64,000 bases of DNA, from assembly GCA_008933995.1 (NCBI GenBank), contig WARS01000095.1:186001-250000 (forward strand). The letters run 5' to 3'. A program made the position numbers and the translations under genes. The notes under the pieces were generated by a model. The model was not told the DNA's origin, searched no databases, and saw only the letters and a list, made by a program, of their open reading frames with translations. How positions within the stretch are numbered: the first letter of the stretch is position 1; each line of letters opens with the position of its first letter. This document shows positions 36,470-48,287 of this stretch, piece after piece. The DNA is from Datnioides undecimradiatus (taxonomy: Eukaryota > Chordata > Actinopteri > Lobotiformes > Datnioididae).

Positions 36470-36890
36470 CTGCACTCATTCAGCTGAGTGACACGGGGAA
36501 ATTGCCGGGAGCAAACGCAAACACAATGCATTTGTCCAACTAATCACATTAATGTACTTCTGCCTATTGTACATTCAGTTATTCAGAGCGGGTCTGTGGG
36601 TTGTTTTCCTCTGTTTTCCGTCTCTCTGGAGCTCATAAATCAAGATGTAAATTAAAGCTTGGGCACCGGGTGTGCCGTCAGGAAATACCACTGTATTATC
36701 TGGCTCCTGGTGCCTTCATGTAAAGTGGGAATGAATTAGAGACTTGTGCTGCAGTCCAGGCGGGCGAGCCTGCACTCTGAAGATAAAGTTATATGCATGT
36801 TGAAGTGTTAAATTTGGATTAAAACACAGTTTTCATTAGAGCCGTTGTTTAAAGAGCGGCTCTGTGTAATGGATATATGTATTTTTGACT
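36470..36890. promoter_or_regulatory. Candidate conserved non-coding element
   Basis: Unique sequence with ACACAATGCATTTGTCC near 36521-36538, TAATCACATTAATG at 36541-36554, ATTCAGTTATTCAG near 36573, AAGATGTAAATTAAAGC near 36642, AGATAAAGTTATATGCATG near 36781 and GGATATATGTATTT near 36870. Dense homeodomain, SOX and POU-type cores, no open frame, no repeat. Confidence 0.4.
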
Positions 36891-38941
36891 TGTCAAACAC
36901 AAAATGTCCACATCACCGCCGCCCTGCTTTGTGCACATTTAAATATTAACAGGGAAAGATACTACACGGCTTCTTCTTGTAGAGACGCAGAAACAAGGCG
37001 TGATTTGGATTCCTGTCAACTTCACTGTCTGTCCAACAGTCTGTCGTGTTCGCTTTGTGATGCACGTTGCACAGAAAAACTGCTTCTCTTTGGAAACGTG
37101 AACAGATAATGAACAATAGAAAATCTGACGGGTCTCCTCTTGAAAAATGAAAAAGCCTCTAAATTCCTCTGCTCGTTGGTGGATTTACCGCCTGCTTTTA
37201 CTAAAACTGCAGACAAACATCTGCTCGGTGTCTGGAAGCAAATCAATAACCAGTCTATCTGCAATTACAGCCGCAGCAGTGATGCAGCGAGCTCACAGCA
37301 GAGCAGCCACTGCTCTGGACGACTTCCACGGCTGAAAGTCTGCCCCAGGAGGACCCGAAAGATCAAAGGGGATAGATTGTGAAGGACGGATTTTACGTTG
37401 GGTCGGAGGGCAGAGAGAGAGGGAAGAGTTGTGGGCGAGCAGGAGGAGAGGCTTGTTGTTGAAACTGAAGCGAGTTCAAGGTGTGAGCAGCACGGAGACT
37501 GAAGCGTACGGTTTGCAGACCGGTGCTGATGATGCTGCATGGTTTGCAGACCGGTGCTGGGCTCAGGAGTTCGTCTGTGGAGGAGACAAACCTGTTGCCT
37601 CAGCTGTTCTCCTCAGTGTCAGCGATGCAGCTGCTCAGGACGCTCTGCAGTCGCTGTCCAGAGCACAGCGGCGATGGCTCAGGAGATGTCTGCTCCTCAC
37701 TGCCTCATTTTCAATAATCCTGAGGTGAAACCATCACAACCCTCAACATGCTGGGTTCCCTAACTCAGGTGACCAGTTTAAAGAGAAACAAAGCCCATGT
37801 GGACCAGGAGGTCGGGAGATGGACGGGTCACAGGACCTTCACCCACTGCTGTTCATGCCAGCGTGAAACCAAAAGACAATATTCCCTTTTTAACTTACTT
37901 ACAAGCAGCTTACTTATGAATAAACCAAACTGTCATCGTTTCATTAATCTGACCAAACTGCAACAGCTTCACAGCTTCTATTGACCTCATGCACCAGACG
38001 CTGCAGGGACGCATCAAGACCTTCCTGCGTTGAATGCTCAAACAGAGTCAAGTCTGCAAATTCGTGCTGACACCATGGAGACACAGGTGCCACAGTCAAC
38101 ACTGGTGTCTCCTGACGATGAGCTGAACCCCAAACCAATGTTTTCTGATGACATATTTGTGCAGGTGGTTCAGGACCAGGTGAAGGACAACTGCCGTGGT
38201 GTCGCCCTGAAAACAGCTGGGGCAATCAGCAAACTGCAGGTGGTAAAGAGAGGTGGGAGGTGTGGTCTCATGACTGGACCCAGGGGGCACCTCTCAAACA
38301 CTGGTGAGAGTTTTGCAGGTCTGCAGTCAGTAAAGTCTTTTTTTGGACCCCGGGGTGATCATGGCGGTCTCGAGGACGTCTGAACACAGTCAGGTTCAAC
38401 AGCCTCATTCAGCTGGAGTCTGTCTGTGGAGCCTTCCTGTTAGCAGCTATGGATGGACAGTGTCTGGTCAGTGGGTGGAGGGACGACTCCATCCGAACGC
38501 AGCACAAACAACTTCCCGGGGAACAGACAGAAGGAAACTCTTCTGCTGTGAGAACATTCAGAGTTGGACGCTCAGGGTAAACAGTTGGGACGCTAAGTCT
38601 CCAGTTGGTGCCAGTTGAACCAGGACAGAACAAGATGTTGTGAAAAGAGCTCAGACTATAAAACCTGGTATGCTTCATGTATTAATGGAGTCTTCATGAG
38701 TTTCTCAAACACCTCGTATCGTGAGGCTCTCTGCTCTTCATCAGATCCTCAGATATAATTAGTGCTGAAGTGCCGGTGGATCGTCTGATGGCCCTGATGG
38801 GGGGTGGGTCGCGGTCTGAGGTCACCTGTCATTATCCAGCAGAGGCCGTCGGGTGTAAACCGCGGCTCATAAGTGGATAAATTCCTTCTAAAACAGGCTC
38901 GGGACAACAGACGTGCTGCGGTTTTTATGGATCTAGAGAGA
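36891..38941. other. Non-genic; one 31-bp-spaced duplication
   Basis: GTTTGCAGACCGGTGCTG occurs at 37510-37527 and again at 37541-37558. 37740-38640 may be an old dispersed element but I cannot assign it. Frames there (e.g. 38030-38383 plus) match nothing I recognise. Confidence 0.5.
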
Positions 38942-39043
38942 GCGCTGCACCCTGCGCTGCGCCCTGCGCTGCACGCTGCGCTGCGCCCTGTGCTGCACGC
39001 TGCGCTGCGCCCTGCGCTGCGCCCAGCGCTGCGCCCAGCGCTG
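38942..39043. repeat. 12-bp GC-rich minisatellite
   Basis: About 8.5 copies of a CCCTGCGCTGCG-type unit with CACGCTGCGCTG and CCCAGCGCTGCG variants. Rich in GCGC self-complementary words. The period is a multiple of three, so both strands read four-residue repeats (RPAL; GRSA). Confidence 0.9.
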
Positions 39044-40434
39044 TTGTCCCAGCGTGCCAGAGGAGTTGTTTGTCTGGGATATTTATGATCGTTCATAAAT
39101 AACAGGCTCTTTGTCTGCAGAACACTCATACTGCCTGCAGTGGAAGTGAATGGGCAGAGGGCAGATGGAGGTGTTTCACTGCTCCACTATTTTTAGCAGA
39201 TGGAGATGTTTTACTGCTCGGCTATTTATAGCCACAGGAATGCAATGCAGCTGAGTAAAGAGCCGGGGAAACGGAGTAAACAGTGTGTCGGCTCTGCTCT
39301 CAGACCGCCAAGTCCAACAAGGAATCAAGTCAGCGACAAATTCAAATCTGCATCGATTCGACCTCCTCCCACGCCCGCCTTCCCTCTCCTTTGTCTTCAT
39401 TTTGCAGGCGGCGCCTCAGTTCGTCGCCCACCTGACTGCTCTGCGCTCCACAACACCAGAATAGGTGTCGGAGCACGAAGACATTGATTTCTGCTGAAGA
39501 TATGAAAACAAACCAAATGGACATCTCTGAGGATTCAACCCACATAAATCATCCTGAGCTACTGATTCATGACCCGGCGTCAGATAGCGTCAGGACACGC
39601 TCCTGCAGAGATAAAGGACAGATGCAGCAGTGAACACGCCGCCTCTCTGCTGCACCTGCATCAGATCCTGACTGATGCCTTGGCTCCGAGGCCGAGTTTA
39701 GACAAAAAGGACTTTGTGCTGTTCTCGCTGATTCTTCTCAGCATCACTGAACATGTCGGCGTCCGTCTCTCTGTCTGTTGTTCAGCAGCAATTAAACAGA
39801 CAGCACCACAGGATGGATCCCACTGACTCTGCAGATCACCTGATTTCTTCTGTAGAAGGACAGGTTGACACTTCTATAGAACATCAGGTGTGTTGGTGCA
39901 AAACAACACACCCTGAGAGAAAGGAAATCTAAGTTAAGCTGAATGAAAGTTATCGGGACGGGAGGAATGTGTCATTTGTTTGAAAGCGCTGCACATTTTT
40001 CAGCAGGACTGTGTGAAAGTTCACGTCAAGTTTACTGAATATTTGCTAAATATTTGGTTTTTAGTAAATATCTGGGCGCCTGCTGGATGGACAGGCACGC
40101 TGTTTGTGGGTCTTTGAAACTCAAACTATGTCACATCTCTGCAAAGTGAGTTTTCAAGGTCAGGGGAGGACGGTCGGACGCCGATTGTTGCAGCGCCTCA
40201 GAGATATGGCCGTTAGTCGTATCGTCATCTCCTGTTTCCAAACATCGATCACAACAACCAGGCTCAGCGACGCTCGCACCGGAGAATCAACCAGGAGGAG
40301 CGCACTGTGCTGAAAACAACCAGGCCCAGTTAAAGGAGCAGGTGGAGCACAGGGTCAGCAGCTGCACCGCTGGATGCTACCTGTGCACAGTGAAGGGCCA
40401 AAAGTTCAGCTGTTTGTGGACAGCCACCCCACTT
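39044..40434. other. Unique non-genic sequence
   Basis: Nothing assignable was seen. Confidence 0.6.
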
Positions 40435-40625
40435 CCTGCCCCCATGTCATGTTGATTAGCTCCTCAGGCTCATTACTCATGCATATTTAAATCCGAACAT
40501 ATGCTGCTCCTGTTTTATTTGCATTCCTAAGCCTCGGCAGGGAAGAGGAGGAAACATTTGCATGCTCGCAGCAGCCCACCAGAGATGGAAATAGCTGCAG
40601 ACCCTTTTTAGAGTTGTGTAACATC
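40435..40625. promoter_or_regulatory. Candidate enhancer with two perfect POU octamers
   Basis: ATTTGCAT, the complement of the POU octamer ATGCAAAT, occurs at 40517-40524 and at 40556-40563, 39 bp apart. ATGCATATTTAAAT lies upstream near 40479 and TTGATTAGC near 40453. Paired octamers in unique, non-coding sequence suggest an Oct/POU-bound enhancer. The POU motif is established knowledge; function here is inference. Confidence 0.4.
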
Positions 40626-41774
40626 AGTGGTCATTATGTGTCCCCCCCTCCCCCTCAGTTCCTCCCTCTGTTCTTCCATCCCCATCTGCCCACCCGCTCT
40701 TTCATTATGTGGCATCTCATATTTTTAAGTAAGTGATTGTTTGTGTTTTTGAAAACGAGGCTGATGAAAATCAAAAGTTTGTTTTCATTTGAGGATGCAG
40801 TCTTCACACTGTTCACGCGTTCTGTCAGAGATGGTTTGACTTTAATATAAATCCTGCAGCACAACAGCAGTTAGAGGAAGACGGAGTCTTTGAACCGTTA
40901 CTGATTCTGCAGCGGCGCTCAGCCGTCAGTGACGTTCAGCTCATCGTCTGATCTCAAAGTGTCGTTTTCAAGTAAAAAAGTCAAAGTTTAGCAGCTGAGG
41001 AGCCGGCGACCGAGCTCAGGAGCTGGTGGAGAACAAAACCGGAGCCAAAAGCGAGTCAAGTCTGGATAAACACGGCCCCGCGTGAAGGATCGGGTCGCTC
41101 TGTAGCTGCCGGTTTGAGAATCTGAGGAAATGTTAATTTGTTCACAACTCGTTTCAGCCACGTGCCCAAAGAAATCAACTATTGCAGGTTTAACAGGTTT
41201 AAAAAAGTGAAAGTAAGTTAATAAAATCTTGAATTATTATATCTGTATCATGCAGCTGTGTTTCAGAGCTGAACCACAGGCAAATAAACAACTTTCCTTT
41301 CTGGAGTCGCTCTGTCGTCAGCGGCGCCCGGCTCTGATCAGCACACTGCGGTTTGTACGAGCTGCCGACTCGGCTGCCTGTGCTCCTGCAGGCGTAAGGC
41401 CCGAGTCAGGCCTGTAGAAACACACACAGGAGAGGCTGCAGCCTGGTTTTCAGATAAGACACTCGGAGCAAGTCTAAAGAAACCTGTCACACAGAAACAC
41501 TGAAAAGACTGAAAGCTTCCAACGTCGGCTCAGCTCAGTCTGTGACATATGGCGCTCCAGGCAGGGCTGTTTCCGTCCCTCATAAACAAACCAGCCGCTC
41601 TTAATTTGCTTTATCCACGAATCTTTCATCTGTAATGCCTCTCATCGCCAAAGAAATAAAGAAATATTAGTGTTCGTCTCTCATCTCGTCGGTCAGACAG
41701 ATGGATATCAGTTTACAGTCAAAGCTGCGCTGCTCGTACACGTCCTCCGTTCATTAACTCAGACGGTTATTTCA

Positions 41775-41775
<1 letters not shown>

Positions 41776-41808
<33 letters not shown>
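41776..41808. repeat. (CA)16 microsatellite
   Basis: Pure CA run. Confidence 0.95.
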
Positions 41809-41962
41809 GACAGCTTGACATGATTAAGACCTGAATGTTATGAGATGAATGAAACGACAAAATAATTAAAATGATCTCGTTAATTAAAGAAAAGGTTTTG
41901 TCTGTCGCCGACGCTCAGCGCTGATTCTGACACGCACGTTGTCGGAGTCTTGGGTGCTGAAA

Positions 41963-41966
<4 letters not shown>

Positions 41967-42001
<35 letters not shown>
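41967..42001. repeat. (GT)17 microsatellite
   Basis: Pure GT run, complementary to the CA run about 160 bp upstream, so the pair could fold into a long hairpin. Confidence 0.95.
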
Positions 42002-42003
<2 letters not shown>

Positions 42004-43288
42004 TTCTGGCAGGAAAGCTCAATACACTCGTCTTGTCCACGTCGCACATGTGTTTTGTTGTGTTGCTGATACACATTTAATCATTGGGCCGTGCTGCTAA
42101 CGGTCGCCATGGAGACTGTCGGACAAACATCGGGCCAAACGAGCTCCACCAGACTGACTGACTGCAGAAATCAATGTCTGTATTGATTGATTGATTGTAA
42201 TTGAGCGTGGACTGTGGAGGAGTCATCAGACACTTTGCAAACCTCCACTTATTTTCTCTTTTAGCTAATTGTGCAGTGGTTAGCCCATTCATTGCATGCC
42301 TGTGATTGGCTGCTGGTTCCCTGTATTAGAGTCAGGCATGCTGCTCGTCCCTCCCTCCCGTTGCACAGCAGCCTGTTTCCTGCACCAGCACTGAAAGTCA
42401 GGACTGGATACAAATCAGCCAATATGGATGTAATTCCTCAGGAAGCCGGGCTGCGTGGACAGCTCCCAGAAGGTTTTACACTCAATCTCAGAAGCCATCG
42501 TCTGAAAACCGGTTATCCTCCTGGCAACAGCCAATGTTTCAGGGCTTCCGGTGCAGCCGACGGATGTCTGGGTAGTGAGTATCTGGGCCAAGGCTTCCCC
42601 TGCTGAGTGCGGGTCAGTGTTTACAGCCTGATTAGCAGCTTGAGACTCAAAGGATTTAGATCCAGGCGACATTTCAGCTCATTTCTACCAAAGGATCTCT
42701 GCACAGGAAGCTAACAGGCTTTTCTGATGGACGGTCAACCTGCAGGAAAACCAGATGCATCCAACACAACAATCCTGCCACCTGTCTGCAGACGCTGCTT
42801 TCATATGCAGATCTCTATGAAACGGACTGGCTGCTGAACACAGTGTCTCATTTCCTGGGAGTGATCCTCACGGTGTTCATGATATTTGATTTCCATCTGT
42901 ACCAAAGGAGACGCTTCGCAGCAGGAGTGTTTCAGCCATCTTCTTCTGTCTCCTCCGTCCAGTCTGGCAGCGCAGAATGAAGCAGCAGCACAAAACCAAC
43001 TGTGTGGCTTCCCACAACTTTCATTCAGATTGATGCCGAGCGCCATCAGGTCAAAACTGTCGCCCACCGCTCTTCTGTGGCGCTACTGAATAATTAATAA
43101 TTAATTCTTGTTTTGGACGCTGCTTCCTGTTTCAGGGTCACGGGTTCGGTTTCAGCGCCAGAAAGCAGCCAACGATTCTCAAACCGAATCAGTTCATTGG
43201 CCAAAACACACAATGAAAAGACAAACGCTGCAAATACACATACACACACACGCACGTTTGACTTTAATAATAAAATGTATTAAATCAA

Positions 43289-43316
43289 CCCTGACTCACC
43301 CTGACTCACCCTGACC
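43289..43316. repeat. 10-bp direct repeat with AP-1-type core
   Basis: CTGACTCACC occurs twice in tandem (43291-43310) and a partial third copy follows. Each copy contains TGACTCA, the AP-1 consensus. Confidence 0.8.
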
Positions 43317-45163
43317 ACAGTGTGCAGAATATTTGCCACGTGCCACGATAATGACTGCACGACTATTGATGCAACTTAATAAATCATGTGTTTCATCATT
43401 GAAAGTGACAGAAACAGCTGAGCAATGAATGAAAACTGGGTTGTTTTGTGGTTTGGGTCATGCTAACGTTGAGGCGCTGCAGACTGTGAGGAAGCTATGA
43501 GCTAATAACACAAAGGTGATGTGGCTGCTCTCAGATAAAACTACTGAACGTCTGCACACCCACCATGCCGTCTTCTCTGTAAACTGTTTTATTTAACCCA
43601 CAATGCACTGCACTGGATGCTCTCTCAGTCAGCTGCACGTTAGCCACTCACAGGGATGCGTTGAGCTGCAACTATCAGGAGCAGGTCTGACGTAAAGTTG
43701 TATCTAGATCCAAGGTCAGGCCTGTTTCTATGCATGTGGCCTCTAAAGACCGGCAGCTTGGCGTTTACGTGGACCTCACACAGCTGAGAGTGAGCAGACC
43801 GTGGCGTCAGCTGCCTGCAAACACAACCTAAACATCACAGGTCTGCAGGGTTTGACTGACAGCCCTCTGCTGTGTAAATGGAGGCGAACAACAGAGGGAA
43901 GTCAGAGCAGCAACGCAGAGGCAGGAAGCCATAAGCCAGTCTGAAGTGCAGTGGAGGCGCAGCAGCAGAGACCCACGTTTAACCTGGAGGAGCACGAGGG
44001 GTCCGACAGTCGATGCAGAGTTCGTCTGTAAATGCTCTCTGACAGGTGCAGCGCCACGTGTCCTGCGGATTATCCTGCAGAGCTCAACAGACAGTTCATC
44101 AACAGGGCCGACAGCAGCTGCAGAGTCTCCTTCCCAGCACTCGCACACAGCAGCGTTACATGTTCAGCGAGCGACGTCAGGTTTTTAGGCTTTTACCTGC
44201 GCGGCTGCTGAGCCTGTGAGGTCGTGTCTCTCGATGCGGCGCTGTAGGTACCCGCCGCCTCGCAGAGTCACAAACGCAGCCTTTCTCCTGCAAATTACCA
44301 CATGGGCTGCGGCGTATCTACGTAAACATTCCCAGCATACCGATCAGTGTTGACACAACCCACACACACACATACAGTAGCCACACACACGCATAAACAC
44401 ACTGAGCGCATTATCTCTCCCTGAGCCCTGAGGGCCCGCGTGCCGGTACGTACCAGGTCACGGCTCCAAGTTTGGGCAAGTAAAGTTAGTCCATGTGTAG
44501 AAAGTTGGACACTGTTGGAGGAAACGCAGCTGGAGCCGACGGCGGACTCACACAGACTGAACGTGAACGTCTTCCTGCACAGCCTCGCCGGAGAGATAAA
44601 CGTCTACAACTCTGAGTTAAATGTTAAAACGACGCTGTCGCTATCTGATTTAGAGGAAAATGCAGTTTCTAGACGATGCGTCGTGGAAACGTTCTTTCCA
44701 TGATCAGATGTAGAAACATTCACTGAGCAGAGTAATCTTATTTTAATAAAAGGATGAAGGATGTGGCTGAAAGCTCCGGAAAGGAACCAGGTAAGTGAGC
44801 AGCCAGGACAACAGTCTGGACCACACCACCCCAACAGGACGGGGCCATGTTAGTCCTCCCGTGGACCGTGCACCGGTCTGGAGCGTGGATCAGCATCAGA
44901 TCTCAGAGAACAGCAGTGGCTTCTCTGCTCAGACTGCCAAATCCAGTTGATCTCTCCAAGGCCGAACACATTAAATGTGATTCAGCTGCTCTTTTATTCG
45001 CTGCCTGTCCTGAAGATTTGAAACTGTGGCAATGTTAAAACCCTGAAACAAACTCATTTCTGAGGTTTGATCAGCAGCAGAGTGAACACGCTGCGTCCAG
45101 GCACTGTGCAACACGGCAGCTCAGACCTTCCAGAACCATCTCAAATGAAGCTGATGTGCACTG
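43317..45163. other. Unique non-genic sequence
   Basis: No gene. A CTCF-like core on the minus strand at 43861-43873 fits 11 of 13 consensus positions. Confidence 0.55.
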
Positions 45164-45219
45164 CACAACCTGCAGGAACCAGCGTTTTAGCAAACAGCCG
45201 CTGGTTCCTGCAGGTTGTG
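45164..45219. repeat. Perfect 21-bp inverted repeat, 14-bp loop
   Basis: The left arm at 45164-45184 (CACAACCTGCAGGAACCAGC plus a final G) and the right arm at 45199-45219 are exact complements around a 14-bp spacer. The stem can extend by about four more pairs with one bulged base. Stem and loop size allow a very stable RNA or DNA hairpin. No known miRNA is recognised in the arms. Confidence 0.95.
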
Positions 45220-46220
45220 AGTGTGAAACCACAGGTAACAGGACTCGAAATGCAGACTGCAAACACACCAGATGTGGATAAAAGTGAGCTGCAGAGACAA
45301 CAGGCCCGAGTCTGACGGCTGAGTCGGATATTACACAAAGAAACAGGTGGACGGAGAGACGGAGTCAGAGTAACAGGCACAGAGGGAAGACGCCCTACAT
45401 AACGAGCCACAGGTGAGCAGACGACACACAGGCAGGACCTGAAGAAACAGACGAGACGCACTCATAGTTTGTCTTTACGTCCTCGTTAGTTGTGCGACGT
45501 GTCTTAAGCTCATTGATTGTGTTTCTGACGAGGTTTGACCAAAACACGGACCTCCTGTCTGAACTGGCTCTGCCTCACAAAGCGTGCAGGCTCGTTCACG
45601 CACACACGGCCGATATGAGCGAGGACAAAGTGCAAAGCAGTCCGAGTCCTTCTCCTCGTCTGCGTCGCCCCGGCTCTTTGTTTCTTCAAGGCACCTGCTT
45701 TATGTGTCTTCCTCTATCTCTGTGCTCGGTTTGTCTCAGCCTCTGTGTCTCTCACCCTTATCAGCTCCCTCCCACACCCGCCTCCCTCCCTCCCCCCTCT
45801 CTCTCTGACTTTCTCCCCCTGCCTGTTTATTTTTACATCTCTTATGTCGTCCTGCTCATCCGTAACCTGACCCGTGCAGCCGGCAGCTGTCTATCTGCCA
45901 GTCAGGAGCTGCTCAGCCCTGCCCTAATATGTCGCCTGGCTGGCTGCTCCAGCAACAGCAGGCAGGGTCGGTATTATTAGAACTACAGTAACAGTAGCAG
46001 CAAACGGGACTGCGGGCGTCATTATTGTGATGTGCAACATATAAAGATGCAGACTTTCTCATAAGAACAGAGGCAGCAACACGTCAGCTGATCTGCACGG
46101 TGACACAGGGGAGCTGTGCGCTGCAGCTAAAGCGTCTGAAAACCTGATGAAATTAAGATGTGATTCATGTTTTTTCTCCATTGTTGTTGTTGTTGTCGTA
46201 TTTCTGAGGTATACTTTTGG
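45220..46220. other. Unique non-genic sequence
   Basis: Pyrimidine-rich part at 45640-45840 and (GTT)n at 46181-46197. A plus frame at 45492-45980 is open by composition only. Confidence 0.55.
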
Positions 46221-46233
46221 CCACTAGAGGGCA
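46221..46233 (+). promoter_or_regulatory. CTCF-type core motif
   Basis: CCACTAGAGGGCA matches the CTCF core consensus CCASYAGRKGGCR at all 13 positions. Occupancy is unknown. Such motifs are also spread by some fish SINEs. Confidence 0.55.
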
Positions 46234-47299
46234 GAAAAACTGCAAATCAGCTGTGCCGACTCACAATACCACCTTAAAAAGCTACGGTGGCGAATGCGTT
46301 AGCAGACAACTGCACACTTTGTGTTGCGCTCCCAACAATATTCAGTTTATTATCACGTTTGACACAAAACAACAAAATAAACAGCTGCAGAATCATTTTC
46401 AGTGCAGTTGATTCATAACTGCAGCTCTACTGAATACACGCATTAAACTTTTAGCTAGCTGCTGGCTAACATAAAGCTAATTATATCCTTCTTGCACGAT
46501 GCAGCTTTGCAGCCCCCTGATTGGCTGAAGGCGGCGGAGGATCCAGGAAGGGTGTAAACATGGACAGAGTCTGTTCAGAGCAGAACTCAACACAGGCACA
46601 CGCACGTGCAGCCTCGTTAGCAGCAGTTAGCATAGTGTCTGTCTGGACACAGCGGGCTGCATGTTGCATACCTAAATCATAACATGTTACATTCATAACA
46701 ACCAGTTGTGTGTTCTGAGTGTTACCGATACACAGATGTCCTACACTCACTGCTGTGCCTGTGAATGCATCTTGTGTCGACACTACAGCTCCTGACGAGC
46801 TGTAGGTGTTAGGAGTCGAGAGGCTGAATGTGGGACTTTGTGGCATCTCCCCTAATAAGCACACACACACACACACACACACATGCACACAACACACACA
46901 CACAGCCCTAGACCACCCCATACTGCAGTAGCCAGCCTGGAGGTCAGTCCTGTTGGCACCTGGTGTCACCTTCCTCCTACATGTCTGGTTCTGGACACAC
47001 ACTTAACACCATATCAGTAACACCTGCGTACATACACACACACACACACACTGTATGAGACACACCCTGTCATAAATACATGGTGCAGGTGTGTGGTGTA
47101 ACAGGTGCGACACAACATACCTCACAGACACACACACTCACACACACACACACACACACACAGGCGGAACGCAGCAGCAGTGTGAACAGAGGCTCTGCAG
47201 TGGACTTTAATGAAGCACGCAGTCAGACTTAACAGTTAATAGTCATGCTAATCTCTAAGCTGCTGCCTCCATCCACCTCATTCAGCCTCCTCCATCGAC
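46234..47299. other. Non-genic with CA tracts
   Basis: CA-rich runs at 46859-46904, 47034-47051 and 47127-47162. No gene. Confidence 0.7.
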
Positions 47300-47621
47300 T
47301 GTGTTCTCTCTCTCTCTGTCTCTCTCTCTCACTCCCTGTCTCTCTCTCTCCCTCACTCCCTGTCTCACCCCTTCACTCCTGCTTTACCCCTCTATTCCCT
47401 GCAGTTATTTCCATCCCTCCCCCTCTCAGGACTCCAGCCTCCCCCTCTTTTTTCTATCCCCCTCTCCTTCTCCTCTAATTTCCTCGCTCCCTCCATCACT
47501 CCTCCTCCTTCTCATCCTTTGTTTGCCTTCCTGCTTCCTTCTCTCCTTCCCTTGTGCTCTCTGTTTTCTTTGACGAGTCCCTCCCTCCCCGCTCTTCCTC
47601 TCTTCTCTCATCTCCTTACAG
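47300..47621. repeat. 320-bp polypyrimidine tract
   Basis: Over 85 percent C and T by eye, low complexity, ending in CTTACAG at 47615-47621, which has the form of a splice acceptor. Confidence 0.8.
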
Positions 47622-47681
47622 ACAAAGCGCTCCTCCAGAGGCCTCTCTGAAGCTTGTGTCAGCTCCTTCCAGGACAGACAG
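47622..47681 (+). CDS. Possible 60-bp internal exon (weak candidate)
   Basis: The segment is preceded by a long pyrimidine tract and CTTACAG, and followed by CAG/GTGTGTAAG, a usable donor. It is exactly 60 bp, so inclusion would keep frame. Two of three plus frames are open; phase 0 begins TKRSSRGLSEA and ends FQDRQ. I recognise no protein. Pyrimidine tracts next to GT microsatellites create such signals by chance, so this is a hypothesis only. Confidence 0.15.
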
Positions 47682-47690
47682 GTGTGTAAG

Positions 47691-47691
<1 letters not shown>

Positions 47692-47737
<46 letters not shown>

Positions 47738-47742
47738 CGTGT
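47692..47742. repeat. (TG)n microsatellite
   Basis: Pure TG at 47692-47733, then TGCG-interrupted. Confidence 0.95.
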
Positions 47743-47789
47743 GCACATGCATGTGCATAAACCAGGAGCAACAGCTCGACTATTGTGTG

Positions 47790-48240
47790 TGTAGCTCATT
47801 ACACAAACCACTCACTGACCTCACATCGAAGGCAATTTGAGGAAAAGAAAAAAAGCGTAATGAGACACGTGAAGAGAAGCGGCAGCCAAGGAGCGTTTAA
47901 GCACTGATGAGCAGATGGATGGAGCGGACAGGCGGGCGACACAGGAGAGTGAGAGAGAGAAAAACAACGTAATGACAAGTGTTTAGTTTGAAAGGAACAG
48001 AGAGGGAGTTAATTATATCTGCGTGCTAGGGCTTCTCGGGGCTTCATGCATATTAAAAGTCAGCACTGACAAAGCTCGGCACCGCGGGGCCATTATTTTC
48101 TGGCAAATGTAAACGCAGCGAATACAAAGAAGACGTTAAGGGCAGCGGCGGCGACCGAAACACTCCGGTGAACCCTTGGTGTTCCGAGCAGCGTTTCAGT
48201 AAAACCTGCAAAAAAACACTTGCGTTGTTTTTCATGCATG
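47790..48240. promoter_or_regulatory. Candidate conserved non-coding element
   Basis: Words such as GCTCATTACACAAACC, AGCGTAATGAGACACG, AACGTAATGACAAG, GTTAATTATATCTG, TTCATGCATATTAAAAG and GCCATTATTTTCTGGC in unique sequence. No frame and no repeat. Conservation untested. Confidence 0.35.
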
Positions 48241-48287
48241 ATATGATTCTGACAGGAAGTCAGAACAAAGTGTTTCCCACTGCTGCA

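Larger units (their letters stand above)
40626..43288. other. Unique non-genic sequence with two long dinucleotide runs
   Basis: CA run at 41776-41808 and GT run at 41967-42001. No gene is supported. Repeated CCAAT-type words occur around 42300-42420. Confidence 0.6.

Noticed and set aside
43136..43160. Second tRNA-like B-box (GGGTTCGGTTTCA)
   Set aside because: Only a partial B-box, with no A-box at the right distance.
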